A DNA stretch of 64,000 nucleotides from Methanoculleus thermophilus (GCF_001571405.1 NZ_BCNX01000004.1:210823-274822), one strand, 5' to 3'; numbered from the stretch's first letter, positions 25,491-34,822 are shown. A program made the numbers and translations. The notes: generated by a model from the letters alone, not told the origin.

Positions 25491-28241
25491 ATGACACTGA
25501 GAACGTTTGTACCCGGGACGTCCGAGGGGCGGCGGCTGCTCGAGATCCGCGACGACGGTATCCCCTGGCGGCGGTGGGGGCCCTACCTGAGCGAGCGACA
25601 GTGGGGAACGGTGAGGGAGGATTACGGGGAGGACGGCAATTCCTGGGCCTACTTCACGCACGATCAGGCACGGTCCCGCGCTTACCGATGGGGGGAAGAC
25701 GGGATTGCCGGCATCTCCGACGATACCCAGCGCCTTTGTTTTGCGCTCGCCCTCTGGAACGGTAATGATCCCATCCTCAAGGAACGGCTCTTCGGTCTGA
25801 CCAACAGTGAGGGAAATCACGGGGAGGACGTGAAGGAGTACTACTACTATCTCGACAACACCCCGTCGCACTCCTACATGAAGTACCTCTACCGGTACCC
25901 GCAGGCCGCGTTCCCCTACAACGACCTTGTCGAGACGAACCGGCAGCGTAGCCGGTATGACCTGGAGTACGAACTCATCGACACCGGCATCTTTGCCGAC
26001 GACCGCTACTTCGACGTCTTCGTCGAGTACGCGAAGGCAACGCCTGAGGATATTCTGGTGCAGATCACCGTGCATAACCGCGGACCTGAGGAGGCATCCC
26101 TGCACCTGCTACCCACCCTCTGGTTCCGCAACACCTGGTGGTCCGGGGAGGGCGCAAAGAGACCAACCCTCCAGAAGGCGGAGGGTCCATCGGGGATCGG
26201 TGTCGTTCAGGCCGGCCACCCGGACCTCGGGCAGCGGTATCTCTCCTGTGAAGGCGCCCCCGACCTGCTCTTCACCGAGAACGAGACCAACACGGAGCGG
26301 TTGTTCGGGATGCCGAACGCCTCGCCGTTCGTAAAAGACGGCATCAACGACTACATCGTCAAGGGGCGGACCGATGCCGTGAACCCTGAAGGTGTCGGGA
26401 CCAAAGTTTCCGCACATTACCGGTTGACCCTCGCTCCGGGGGAAGCGCAGACGGTACGGCTGCGGCTCGCCCAGACCCCGCCCTCCGGGGAGGCACCGTT
26501 CGGGAGCCCCTTTGAGAACGTGCTCGCACAGCGGCAGAGGGAGGCGGACGCATTCTACGAGAACATCACCCCTCCATCGGTCGGCTCCGATGCGGCGAAC
26601 GTGATGCGTCAGGCACTTGCCGGCATGCTCTGGACGAAGCAGTACTACCTCTATGAGGTCGACCGCTGGCTGGATGGGCACGATCCGGGCCAGCGGTCCT
26701 CGCTCAGGAACAACTCGTGGTTCCACATGATGAATGCCGATATCATATCGATGCCCGACAAGTGGGAGTACCCGTGGTATGCGGCATGGGACCTGGCATT
26801 CCATACTGTTGCCCTTGCCATGGTGGACCCGGACTTTGCCAAAAACCAGCTCGACCTGATGCTGCGCGAGCGCTACCTGCATCCGAATGGCCAGATCCCG
26901 GCCTACGAATGGAACTTCAGCGACGTCAACCCTCCCGTGCATGCCTGGGCCGCTCTGTTCATATACCGCACGGAGAAGGAACTTCTCGGCGCGGGGGACG
27001 TGCAGTTCCTGGAGAGAATATTCCAGAAATTGCTGATGAACTTCACCTGGTGGGTGAACCGCAAGGACCGCACCGGCCAGAACGTCTTCGAGGGCGGGTT
27101 CCTCGGCCTGGACAACATCGGGGTCTTCGACCGCAGTGCACCCCTGCCCACGGGAGGATACCTGGAGCAGGCCGACGGGACGGCATGGATGGCCCTCTTT
27201 GCCCAGACAATGCTGGAGATTGCCTCTGAACTCGCCGTCCACGATCCAGTCTACCAGGAGATGGCGACCAAGTTCTTCGAGCACTTCGTCTGGATCGCCG
27301 CTGCGATGAACAGCCTGGGTGAGAACCAGGAGGGGATGTGGGACGAAGAGGACGGCTTTTATTATGATCTCCTCCGCCTGCCTGACGGCAGTGCAACCCG
27401 CCTCAAGGTGCGGTCCCTGGTGGGGCTGCTGCCTCTCGCTGCAAGCACGGTCTTTACCCGGGAGATGGTCGAGCAGATGCCGGACTTCATAGAGCGGGCT
27501 CGATGGTTCAACCAGTACCATACGCGTATGGCGTCCACCATCTCGAACATCGGCCGGACCGGTGTCGGGGGACGGCTCCAGCTCTCGCTCCTCACCGAGG
27601 AGAGGCTGCGAAGGGTTCTTTCGCGAATGCTGGACGAGAACGAGTTCCTGAGCGATTACGGGATCCGGTCGCTTTCCCGTGCGCACCTAAAGAACCCCTA
27701 CGTCTTTTACCTGGACGGGCAGGAGTACCTGGTCGAGTACCTGCCGGGGGACTCCGACTCGAGCATGTTCGGCGGGAACTCCAACTGGCGGGGCCCCATC
27801 TGGTTCCCGATGAACATCATGCTGATCCGGGCGCTGCTGAACCTCTATGGCTACTACGGGAATGATTTCACGGTAGAATGCCCGACCGGGTCGGGGAACC
27901 GGATGAACCTCTACCAGGTGAGCGAGGAGATTGCACGGCGCCTGACCCGGGTATTCCTCCGCGACGAGAGCGGTCGCCGTCCGGTCTTTGGCTACGCCCG
28001 GAAGTTCCAGGACGACCCCCACTGGCGCGACCACCTCCTTTTCTACGAGTACTTCCATGGGGATAACGGAGCCGGGATCGGTGCCAGCCACCAGACCGGG
28101 TGGACGGGGCTCGTTGCCCGGATCATCCAGCTCTTCGGGTATATGAGTCCTGAACAGGTACTGGGGGAGGAAGCACGGAAGCTCGTTTACAGGAAAGAGG
28201 GTTCTCCTCCCCCACCGGTGGAGGGGCCTGCCGCCAGATAA
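25491..28241 (+). CDS. GH63-type (MGH1-like) glycoside hydrolase, copy 1
   Basis: A 916-residue cytosolic glycosidase of the GH63/mannosylglycerate-hydrolase-like group (inverting alpha-glucosidase fold, (alpha/alpha)6 barrel). Features: N-terminal WRRWGPYLSERQWGTVREDY, the beta-sandwich segment through EEASLHLLPTLWFRNTWW, then the barrel with YPWYAAWDLAFHTVAL (candidate acid aspartate), NGQIPAYEWNF, GMWDEEDGFYYD and GGNSNWRGPIWFPMN. No signal peptide. Substrates of these archaeal enzymes are not established; glucosylglycerate/mannosylglycerate-type solutes or intracellular glucans are options. Its paralogue at 39181-41946 is similar throughout. Confidence 0.85.
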   Translation: MTLRTFVPGTSEGRRLLEIRDDGIPWRRWGPYLSERQWGTVREDYGEDGNSWAYFTHDQARSRAYRWGEDGIAGISDDTQRLCFALALWNGNDPILKERLFGLTNSEGNHGEDVKEYYYYLDNTPSHSYMKYLYRYPQAAFPYNDLVETNRQRSRYDLEYELIDTGIFADDRYFDVFVEYAKATPEDILVQITVHNRGPEEASLHLLPTLWFRNTWWSGEGAKRPTLQKAEGPSGIGVVQAGHPDLGQRYLSCEGAPDLLFTENETNTERLFGMPNASPFVKDGINDYIVKGRTDAVNPEGVGTKVSAHYRLTLAPGEAQTVRLRLAQTPPSGEAPFGSPFENVLAQRQREADAFYENITPPSVGSDAANVMRQALAGMLWTKQYYLYEVDRWLDGHDPGQRSSLRNNSWFHMMNADIISMPDKWEYPWYAAWDLAFHTVALAMVDPDFAKNQLDLMLRERYLHPNGQIPAYEWNFSDVNPPVHAWAALFIYRTEKELLGAGDVQFLERIFQKLLMNFTWWVNRKDRTGQNVFEGGFLGLDNIGVFDRSAPLPTGGYLEQADGTAWMALFAQTMLEIASELAVHDPVYQEMATKFFEHFVWIAAAMNSLGENQEGMWDEEDGFYYDLLRLPDGSATRLKVRSLVGLLPLAASTVFTREMVEQMPDFIERARWFNQYHTRMASTISNIGRTGVGGRLQLSLLTEERLRRVLSRMLDENEFLSDYGIRSLSRAHLKNPYVFYLDGQEYLVEYLPGDSDSSMFGGNSNWRGPIWFPMNIMLIRALLNLYGYYGNDFTVECPTGSGNRMNLYQVSEEIARRLTRVFLRDESGRRPVFGYARKFQDDPHWRDHLLFYEYFHGDNGAGIGASHQTGWTGLVARIIQLFGYMSPEQVLGEEARKLVYRKEGSPPPPVEGPAAR

Positions 28242-28366
28242 GGGATATACAGGCCCGGAAAGGCGGCCCGGTCCGGCGAAATCCTCCTCGCTCCGCCGGA
28301 CCGGGCCGGATGGGTGAGGACAGATACCTATATATGGCGGCACCGTGCCCTCCGCACGGTGTTGTC

Positions 28367-28918
28367 ATGGTTAACACGCAGTTTGGTGCCGGTTCCGTTG
28401 AACCCGGCGCTGCTCTGGCTCCGTCACGCTGGCTCGTCCTGCTGCTCGGCATTATCGCGGTCATCTTTGGCGTTCTCTTCTTCATCTACCCCATCCCAAC
28501 GCTGGAGATCCTTGTCATGTTCCTCGGCCTGTACTGGTTGGCGAACGGTATCGTCGTGTTCATCAACCTGTTTACGGATAAAACCGGCCGGGGCTGGAAA
28601 CTGCTCGTCGGTATCCTCGGCATCCTCGCAGGAGTCCTCGTGCTCACTTATCCCCTCTACAGCGCTATCCTCATCCCGACCGTCTTTGCCATCATCATCG
28701 GCGTGGAGGGGCTGATCATCGGGGCCGTCTACATGGTGCGGGGATTCTCCGGCGCCGGGTGGGGAACGGGGATCCTCGGCATCCTGAGCATCATCTTCGG
28801 CCTGGTCCTGATCGCAAACCCCCTCGTCGCGGCTGTCGGCCTGGTGCTGCTCCTTGCGGGGCTCGCCATCGTCGGCGGCATCGCGGCGATCGTCGTTTCA
28901 TTCCGGTTGCCGGGGTGA
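28367..28918 (+). CDS. HdeD-family membrane protein
   Basis: A 183-residue protein with six predicted membrane helices in three pairs, beginning RWLVLLLGIIAVIFGVLFFI and including LLVGILGILAGVLVL and GILGILSIIFGLVLI. The repeated G-I-x-x-I-x-x-G pattern is that of HdeD/DUF308 proteins, associated in enterobacteria with acid resistance; archaeal function unknown. TATATAT at 28329-28335 precedes ATG 28367 by 35 bases. An earlier in-frame ATG (28334) overlaps the TATA box and is rejected. Confidence 0.85.
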   Translation: MVNTQFGAGSVEPGAALAPSRWLVLLLGIIAVIFGVLFFIYPIPTLEILVMFLGLYWLANGIVVFINLFTDKTGRGWKLLVGILGILAGVLVLTYPLYSAILIPTVFAIIIGVEGLIIGAVYMVRGFSGAGWGTGILGILSIIFGLVLIANPLVAAVGLVLLLAGLAIVGGIAAIVVSFRLPG

Positions 28919-29067
28919 AGGAGGGGAGGGGTCGGATGGTGTCCCTGGCGTGGAGGCACGATCTTTCCCCCTCTTTGCCCGTAAAGGTGTATTACGTTAC
29001 CGCTTTCTCCGGTATGAGGGCGTGCGGGAGCGTCGTTGTGTAGTACCCGTAATACATCTGGATAATA

Positions 29068-29075
29068 TTATATAA
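29068..29075 (+). promoter_or_regulatory. TATA box of the lipoprotein/maturase unit
   Basis: TTATATAA, about 45 bases before ATG 29119; the leader would be about 20 nt and contains GGGAGATGGG as ribosome binding site. Confidence 0.5.
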
Positions 29076-29118
29076 CTGCAGTTATCATTCGGCTCCGGGC
29101 AGTCATTCTGCCCGGGAG

Positions 29119-29544
29119 ATGGGTATGAAGAAAACGGGAGTACTGTTCATCGCGCTGGTCCTTGTCCTGGCCTGCGCCGGTGCCGGATGCGTCCAGCCTT
29201 CAGAGCAGGAGGCGGAGGCGCAACTCTGCCAGGATCTCGGAGACCTCAGAGCAGCGCTTGAGAGCATGGAGAACACCAGCCTGAGATCCACTGTCGGAGA
29301 TCTCCGGGAGGGACGGGACCAGGTCCGGTCCGCTATGGAGAGTGTCAGGGAGTCCGCGGGCCAGGTCGCTAACGTCCGGGTCGACGAACTCAATGCGGCG
29401 TATGAAGACCTCGATCAGGCCGTAGAGAACCTCCCCAATGATGCGACCGCCGTTGAGGCCATTCAGACCATCCGCCCGCAGATCCAGGCCGTCCGGGCGG
29501 AGCAGCAGAACCTTTACGCGAGCCTGAATTGCACGGAGCAGTGA
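29119..29544 (+). CDS. Coiled-coil lipoprotein
   Basis: A 141-residue exported protein: MGMKKTGVLFIALVLVLACA is a signal peptide with the lipobox AGAGC (Cys24). The mature part is almost entirely helical with heptad character (LGDLRAALESMENTSL, VGDLREGRDQVRSAMESV, LDQAVENLPNDATAVEAI), ending in NCTEQ. It contains two further cysteines that could form a disulfide. Family not recognised; a periplasm-like surface coiled coil is all that can be said. The radical SAM gene starts 3 bases after its stop, so they may be co-transcribed. Confidence 0.75.
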   Translation: MGMKKTGVLFIALVLVLACAGAGCVQPSEQEAEAQLCQDLGDLRAALESMENTSLRSTVGDLREGRDQVRSAMESVRESAGQVANVRVDELNAAYEDLDQAVENLPNDATAVEAIQTIRPQIQAVRAEQQNLYASLNCTEQ

Positions 29545-29547
29545 GTA

Positions 29548-30804
29548 TTGCGAACGTTAGGGTCCGGCGGGAGGGCGCCCCCCGCCTTCCACGTCATGGC
29601 GAAACCGGCCGGGGCACGGTGCAACCTCGACTGTGCCTACTGTTTTTACAAAGAGAAGAAAGGACTGTACCCGGACGGCACCTTCAGGATGACCGATAAG
29701 GTGATGGAGGAGTACATCCGCCAGACCATCGCGGGGCACACCGTGCCGGAGGTGACGTTCGCCTGGCAGGGGGGAGAGCCGACCCTGATGGGACTTCCGT
29801 TCTTTCGGCGGGCGGTGGCGGTCCAGAAGAAGTATGCCGGGCCGAAAACCCGCATCGAGAACACCTTCCAGACGAACGGCCTCCTCCTTGACGATAAGTG
29901 GTGCCGGTTCTTCCGCGAGAACAGGTTCCTCGTCGGCCTCTCGATGGACGGCCCCCGCGACCTCCATGACGCCTACCGGCGGGACCGACAGGGCTGCGGC
30001 ACGTTCGACCGGGTCGAGAAAGCCGCCCTTCTCCTCCAGAAGCACCGGGTCGCATTCAACATCCTCTGTGCGGTCACGAGCACGAATGCCGATCATCCCC
30101 AGGAGGTCTACCGGTTCTTCCGCGACGAACTCGGTGCACCCTACATCCAGTTCATCCCCATCGTCGAGCGTGAGGACGGGAGCAGAGTCTCCGACCGGTC
30201 CGTCCGGCCGGACCAGTGGGGCCGGTTCCTGATCGAGGTCTTTGATGAGTGGGTCAGGAGGGACGTCGGCCGGTTCTTCGTCCTGAACTTCGACTGGGCG
30301 CTCGCGGGCTGGCTCGGGATGGCAGGATCGGTCTGCGTCTTTGCCCCCACCTGCGGCCTTGGGGTGGCGCTCGAGCATAACGGCGACCTCTACTCCTGCG
30401 ACCACTTCGTCGAACCGGACCACCTCCTCGGCAACATCCTCGCAACACCGCTCGCTGAACTCGTAGCCTCCGAGAAACAGCGGCGGTTCGGGGCGGCCAA
30501 GCGCGGGACGCTCCCCCGGCAGTGCCGGGAGTGCAGGTTCCTTTCCGTCTGCAACGGCGAGTGTCCAAAAAACCGGTTCGTCGATGGGGGCTTGAACTAT
30601 CTCTGTGAAGGGTATCGGGCGTTCTTCTCCCACGCCGACCGCCCGATGCGGATGATGGCCGGCCTGCTCCGGCGGGGGCGGCCCGCGGGCGAGGTGATGC
30701 CGATGCTCGCGGCAAAGGTGGGGCGGAACGAGCCCTGTCCCTGCGGGAGCGGCCAGAAGTACAAAAGATGCTGTGGGAGAAGGGGGGCATTTAGTCCCGC
30801 TTGA
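29548..30804 (+). CDS. Anaerobic sulfatase-maturating enzyme (radical SAM/SPASM)
   Basis: A 418-residue radical SAM enzyme that oxidises the active-site Cys (or Ser) of sulfatases to formylglycine without oxygen. The N-terminus shows FHVMAKPAGARCNLDCAYCF with the SAM-cluster cysteines Cys25, Cys29 and Cys32; TFAWQGGEPTLMG follows, and SPASM cysteines occur in PTCGLGV, YSCDHFV and QCRECRFLSVCNGECP. The last ~20 residues (GRNEPCPCGSGQKYKRCC) are an added SEC-C zinc motif. The start is a TTG at 29548 with GGAG upstream, because the family core begins before the first ATG. It converges on the sulfatase gene, overlapping it by 14 bases. Confidence 0.92.
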   Translation: MRTLGSGGRAPPAFHVMAKPAGARCNLDCAYCFYKEKKGLYPDGTFRMTDKVMEEYIRQTIAGHTVPEVTFAWQGGEPTLMGLPFFRRAVAVQKKYAGPKTRIENTFQTNGLLLDDKWCRFFRENRFLVGLSMDGPRDLHDAYRRDRQGCGTFDRVEKAALLLQKHRVAFNILCAVTSTNADHPQEVYRFFRDELGAPYIQFIPIVEREDGSRVSDRSVRPDQWGRFLIEVFDEWVRRDVGRFFVLNFDWALAGWLGMAGSVCVFAPTCGLGVALEHNGDLYSCDHFVEPDHLLGNILATPLAELVASEKQRRFGAAKRGTLPRQCRECRFLSVCNGECPKNRFVDGGLNYLCEGYRAFFSHADRPMRMMAGLLRRGRPAGEVMPMLAAKVGRNEPCPCGSGQKYKRCCGRRGAFSPA

Positions 30805-33139
30805 TCCAGGCAGCAACCTCCTTCTCATGGTCGACATAGCGCTCGCCGCTGACATCGATCACCACCCGCTCGATGGTCCCGCCCGTAAAGGCGAAGGGTG
30901 CGGCATAGTCCGGCGATACTGGCGACCCGCTGTCCCGGCCGACGCAGAGCCCGTCGCCGGTGAGGCCGAAGTATCCGGGCTGGGTCATGATCCGTCCCTC
31001 CCCCACCTTCTTCATGTCTATGTAGAGTGTGAGAGTGCCCGTGGCGCTCCCGGTATCAGGTTCGACACCGTCCTTTGTAAACTCCGCCGTGAAGACGTGC
31101 CGGCCGGCGGGGACGGTGCTGCTTGAGGAGATCTTCTGGATCACGTCCCCGAGCCAGTTGTAGACGTAGTGCAGTCGCCCATCGGCAATGTAGAGGCTAT
31201 GCCCGCCCCCGACACCCCCGTGGGCAAAGAGCACTCCCTGCGCTTCCGGCCCGTCGATGACGGCGCCGGCCGCGATCGCATACGACCGCCCCCTAATACT
31301 GACCGCCACCGACTCGGGAACCTCGGCGGTATTGGGATAGTAGACGTAGCGGTTCCTGGGCCTGGATGGCTGGGGGCGCGGTGTCGAGATAAGCTCCAGT
31401 GCATTGCGGTCATCAATCGGCATACCGTTGTAAACCCCTGCATAGTAGAACCAGAGCCCCTTGAGGAGCTCAAGCACGTCTCTTTTTTCGTCCGCAAGGT
31501 TCTGCGTCTGGGTCCGGTCTTCTTTTAGGTTGTAGAGTTCCCAGACGTCGTGCTCGTAGTTGCCCCAGCCCGAGAGGGGCGGATGGACGGTGCATGCAAG
31601 CCAGCCCTGGTGGTAGATCGCCCGCTGGCCGAGCATCGCGTAGAACTGGGTCTCCCGTCCGGGGGCATCGGGGTCATCAAAGGTGGCCCTGAAACTCTCC
31701 CCCTCGATCGGGCTCTGGGTATAGCCCTTCAGCACCTCCGGCGGCTCGATCCCCAGCAGGTCGTAGAGCGTCGGGACGATGTCCACGGCGTGGATGTACT
31801 GGTGGCGTATCTCTCCTTGGGCGCTGATGCCCCGGGGCCACGCAATCAGGCACATATCCGCAATGCCGCCTTCGTACCCGGCAAACCGCTTCCAGTAGGG
31901 GAACGGGGTGTCGAACGCCCACGCCCAGCCGGTGCAGTAGTGGTTGTACGCCCTGGGGCCGCCGAGCTCGTCGATGTGCGGCAGGTTTGCCTCGACTGTG
32001 TCGGGGACGTTGTTGAAGAACTTGTTCTCGTTGAAGGAGCCGCTTGGACCGCCCTCGGCGCTGGAACCGTTGTCGGATACGACGACGATGATGGTGTTCT
32101 CAAACTGCCCGGACTCCTCGAGATAGTCGAGGATCCGCCCAATTTGAGCGTCGGTGTAGGTGACATAGCCGGCAAAAACCTCTGCCATGCGGATAAAGAG
32201 CCTCTTTTCGTCCTCGGAGAGCGAGTCCCAGGGCGGCACGAAGTCGAGAGCCGGCCACGGCTGGCCGTCCGGCCCGGTCGTTCCCGGCTCGCCGTGGGGA
32301 TTGATGGGGGAGAGCCGGGTGTTTTCCGGGAGCAATCCCATCTTCTTTTGGTTCTCGAGGATCTGCTCACGGATCTTCTCGTAGCCCATATCGAACCGGC
32401 CTTTGTAGCGGTCGGCCCATTCCTTGAAGACGTGGTGCGGGGCATGGGCGCAGCCGGGGCAGAAGTACATGAACCAGGGTTTTTCGGGGGCAATCACCTT
32501 CGCGTCGCGGATGAACTCGATCGCTTTATCGGCGATATCCCTGGAGAAGTGGTAGCCGTCTTCCGGGCGGTAGGGCTGGTCTATCGGGTGGTTGTCGTAG
32601 ACGAGGTCGGGGTACCACTGGTTGGTCTCCCCGCCGAGGAACCCGTAGTAGCGCTCGAACCCCCGCCCGAGCGGCCAGCGCCCCTTCCACGAGGACATAT
32701 CGGTCTCCTCGGCCGGGGTCAGGTGCCACTTGCCGATGGCGTAGGTGTTGTAGCCCCGCTCGTTCAACACTTCCGAGATAAACCCGTTCTCGAACGGAAT
32801 ACGGGCGGATAACCCCGGAAAACCGGCGGACGCCTCGGTGATGCAGGCCATGTTGTTGCTGGTTGCGTTGCGCCCGGTCAGCAGGCTCGACCGGGTGGGC
32901 GAACAGAGCGCCGTGGTGTGGAAGTTGCTGTAGCGTATGCCCATATCGGCGATGCGCCGCATTGTGGGCGTCTCGATAGGGCCGCCGAATACGTCCATAG
33001 CCCCGTAGCCGACGTCGTCCCAGACGATCATCAGGATGTTTGGGGCATCCGCCGGCGCCTGCGGCTGCAGGTAGGGGCCCCAGTCTGGCACGGAATCCCG
33101 GATATCGAGATTGGCCGTGCCCTTCCAGCTCTTGGACAT
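30791..33139 (-). CDS. Type I sulfatase (arylsulfatase)
   Basis: A 782-residue sulfatase of the alkaline-phosphatase superfamily, hydrolysing sulfate esters. The formylglycine motif is CSPTRSSLLTGR with Cys79, a Cys-type site matching the radical SAM maturase alongside. Metal ligands appear in MIVWDDVGYG (Asp41-42) and VVSDNGSS; AIGKWHLTP carries the catalytic Lys/His. The C-terminal ~200 residues (YAIAAGAVIDGPEAQGV, LYIADGRLHYVYNWLG, ITLYID-like strands) form an extra beta-sandwich that may bind substrate. There is no signal peptide, so the enzyme is predicted cytosolic. Closest known relatives are bacterial, which suggests transfer. Confidence 0.93.
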   Translation of the reverse strand: MSKSWKGTANLDIRDSVPDWGPYLQPQAPADAPNILMIVWDDVGYGAMDVFGGPIETPTMRRIADMGIRYSNFHTTALCSPTRSSLLTGRNATSNNMACITEASAGFPGLSARIPFENGFISEVLNERGYNTYAIGKWHLTPAEETDMSSWKGRWPLGRGFERYYGFLGGETNQWYPDLVYDNHPIDQPYRPEDGYHFSRDIADKAIEFIRDAKVIAPEKPWFMYFCPGCAHAPHHVFKEWADRYKGRFDMGYEKIREQILENQKKMGLLPENTRLSPINPHGEPGTTGPDGQPWPALDFVPPWDSLSEDEKRLFIRMAEVFAGYVTYTDAQIGRILDYLEESGQFENTIIVVVSDNGSSAEGGPSGSFNENKFFNNVPDTVEANLPHIDELGGPRAYNHYCTGWAWAFDTPFPYWKRFAGYEGGIADMCLIAWPRGISAQGEIRHQYIHAVDIVPTLYDLLGIEPPEVLKGYTQSPIEGESFRATFDDPDAPGRETQFYAMLGQRAIYHQGWLACTVHPPLSGWGNYEHDVWELYNLKEDRTQTQNLADEKRDVLELLKGLWFYYAGVYNGMPIDDRNALELISTPRPQPSRPRNRYVYYPNTAEVPESVAVSIRGRSYAIAAGAVIDGPEAQGVLFAHGGVGGGHSLYIADGRLHYVYNWLGDVIQKISSSSTVPAGRHVFTAEFTKDGVEPDTGSATGTLTLYIDMKKVGEGRIMTQPGYFGLTGDGLCVGRDSGSPVSPDYAAPFAFTGGTIERVVIDVSGERYVDHEKEVAAWIKRD

Positions 33140-33370
33140 CTTGCACTCTCCATGCTGTGAGCGCCGTCTTGGGTGCCATCACGGATTAATCACTTTCGAT
33201 GCCCGGATCCGGGGGTCGCAACCGGGCCGGCAGCGCCCCGATAACCGGACGGCTCCTGCTCGTTATGGCGGGATCTGCCATTCTGGGGCGCATAACCGCA
33301 GACCTGCACTGCGCAGTAACCATAATGTGTGAGCAGTGTGATTGGCGACGGCAGCCTGTGGGTGATGTCC

Positions 33371-33907
33371 ATGTTGCGAAGGAGAGCGGAAGGCGGTCTA
33401 GCGCGGCGTAAAGAGGCCGGCGGGGCGCACCGGTATAAGATGCGCGAGAAACTCGTCTCCATCGGGGACGACTACTGGATCGAGGATCATGACGGAAACA
33501 AGGCGTTCAAGGTGGACGGAAAAGCCCTCCGGGCGAGGAACACCCTGATCATCCAGAGCAAGGAGGGGCAGGACCTTTACAAGATCCAGGAGCGGATGCT
33601 CCGGGTCAAGGATACGATGGAGATCGAGAAGGGCGAAGGCGGCACGGCGGCGACTATCAAGAAGGCGATGATCGCGCCGCTCCGGGAGCGGTGGACGGTC
33701 AGCATTCCCGGAGAGGGCGACTGGGAGGTCCAGGGGAACATCCTCGATCACGAGTACCATATCGAGGCCGGGCGGCGGGAGCGGGTTGCCGAGGTCTCGA
33801 AGAAGTGGTTCCGGATCCGGGACACCTACGGCGTTGAGGTGGAGCCGGGGCACGACGATGCGCTCGTCCTCGCCGTGACGGCGGCGATCGACCAGATGGC
33901 GCGGTGA
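33371..33907 (+). CDS. LURP-one-related (tubby-like fold) protein
   Basis: A 178-residue protein of the LURP-one-related family, a tubby-like beta-barrel. The pattern MREKLVSIGDDYWIEDHDG, AFKVDGKALRARNTLII, LYKIQERMLRVKDTMEI and WEVQGNILDHEYHI is the usual series of paired strands; YGVEVEPGHDDALVLAVTAAID is the closing helix with the conserved DDALVLA. Family members may bind lipids, but function in prokaryotes is unknown. The ATG at 33371 has GGTGA 6-10 bases upstream; an Arg-rich leader (LRRRAEGGLARRK) precedes the conserved domain. Confidence 0.85.
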   Translation: MLRRRAEGGLARRKEAGGAHRYKMREKLVSIGDDYWIEDHDGNKAFKVDGKALRARNTLIIQSKEGQDLYKIQERMLRVKDTMEIEKGEGGTAATIKKAMIAPLRERWTVSIPGEGDWEVQGNILDHEYHIEAGRRERVAEVSKKWFRIRDTYGVEVEPGHDDALVLAVTAAIDQMAR

Positions 33908-33932
33908 TGAGGCCGGTGCTTCACTGTCCGCG

Positions 33933-34550
33933 TCAGAAAACCGCCCGGACGATGCCGAGTGCGACGAGCAGGAGGAAGCCGGTGACGAGGACCCATCCCA
34001 GCGTGACGAAGAAGATCGACTGGAGTTTGTCCCAGCGCAGGAGCCACCCGATGACGACGCTGGAGTAGAGGCCGATCACAGGGAGCATGGGGAGGACGAT
34101 GAGCGTGGCTGCACCGTATCTCTGTAAGATCGGGTACCTCTTCATCTTCTCTTCTGTGCTCTTCGTGAAACGTTTGACCCTATCAGACTGCTCGGCGAAT
34201 GCATCCAGGATCTCGTAAATGGCAAGGACGATCCCGACCTCCACGAAGGTCATGACGACCAGGACGAAGACGGGGTCGAGACCGAGCGAGAGGCCGACGA
34301 ACGCGGCGTTTGCCTGGAGAAGGAGGGTGGCAACGATCAGGGAGAGCACTCTCCCGACCGGAACGGAGAGGAGAAGGCCGAGGACTACGGGAATCAGGGT
34401 AGCGACGACGAAGGCTATGGCGATGGCCCGAAATCCTCTCCGGATCCCATCAATAATCCTGGACCGACTCGTTGTTCCATCCGAACGCCGGGACTCGTCC
34501 CTCTCCGGGCGTACCTGCAGTGCCGGCATGCCTCGGAATGCGCACTTCAA
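33933..34550 (-). CDS. COG2426 small multidrug export family membrane protein
   Basis: A 205-residue membrane protein of the putative small multidrug export (COG2426) family. Helices: IAIAFVVATLIPVVLGLLLS, LSLIVATLLLQANAAFVG, FVLVVMTFVEVGIVLAIYEIL, then after a basic loop (FTKSTEEKMKRYP) LIVLPMLPVIGLYSSVVIGWLL and IFFVTLGWVLVTGFLLLV. The conserved proline-rich LPMLPVIG loop is typical. The start is uncertain (34550 or the Met at 34529). A truncated copy lies at 23532-23751. The gene converges on the LURP-one gene. Confidence 0.8.
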   Translation of the reverse strand: MKCAFRGMPALQVRPERDESRRSDGTTSRSRIIDGIRRGFRAIAIAFVVATLIPVVLGLLLSVPVGRVLSLIVATLLLQANAAFVGLSLGLDPVFVLVVMTFVEVGIVLAIYEILDAFAEQSDRVKRFTKSTEEKMKRYPILQRYGAATLIVLPMLPVIGLYSSVVIGWLLRWDKLQSIFFVTLGWVLVTGFLLLVALGIVRAVF

Positions 34551-34610
34551 AATATGAACCTTGCCCCCGGGCAGATCGTCATCGTCTCTCTCCGGCCTTG
34601 TGGGGACGTA

Positions 34611-34822
34611 GGTTTAAATACCGGGATCTCAACTGGGTGCGATGCGATCTTCGGCAGTCTCCAATGATGAAGCACCCCGACTTCACAAAACCCCGCCTCT
34701 CCCAGGTGCGGGGTTCGTCCTCATCCCTCTCCGCGGCCCAATGCTGAACTCCCCTCGTCCCGGCCTCCCATATGGGGCTCAGGCGAAGCCCCGTATGACT
34801 CACAGCCGGGTGGAGGATCCCT
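34611..34822 (+). promoter_or_regulatory. Long structured leader of the sugar porter gene
   Basis: A TATA-like TTTAAATA at 34612-34619 lies about 205 bases before the MFS start. The transcript would contain hairpin 1 (AACCCCGC 34689-34696 with GCGGGGTT 34708-34715, perfect) and hairpin 2 (CATATGGGGCT 34769-34779 with AGCCCCGTATG 34787-34797, one mismatch), the latter 25 bases from the ATG. The spacing suggests a cis-acting RNA element or attenuator; no known riboswitch class is recognised. Confidence 0.35.

Noticed and set aside
26109..27686. 525-codon open frame on the minus strand inside GH63 copy 1
   Set aside because: It is the antisense of a clear glycosidase gene; long antisense frames are common in GC-rich DNA and this one shows no protein family pattern. 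The same applies to minus-strand frames at 5089-6240, 18879-19841 and 39859-41082.
31550..32812. 420-codon plus-strand frame opposite the sulfatase
   Set aside because: Shadow of the sulfatase gene; repeated Val/Gly/Arg composition without a domain pattern.
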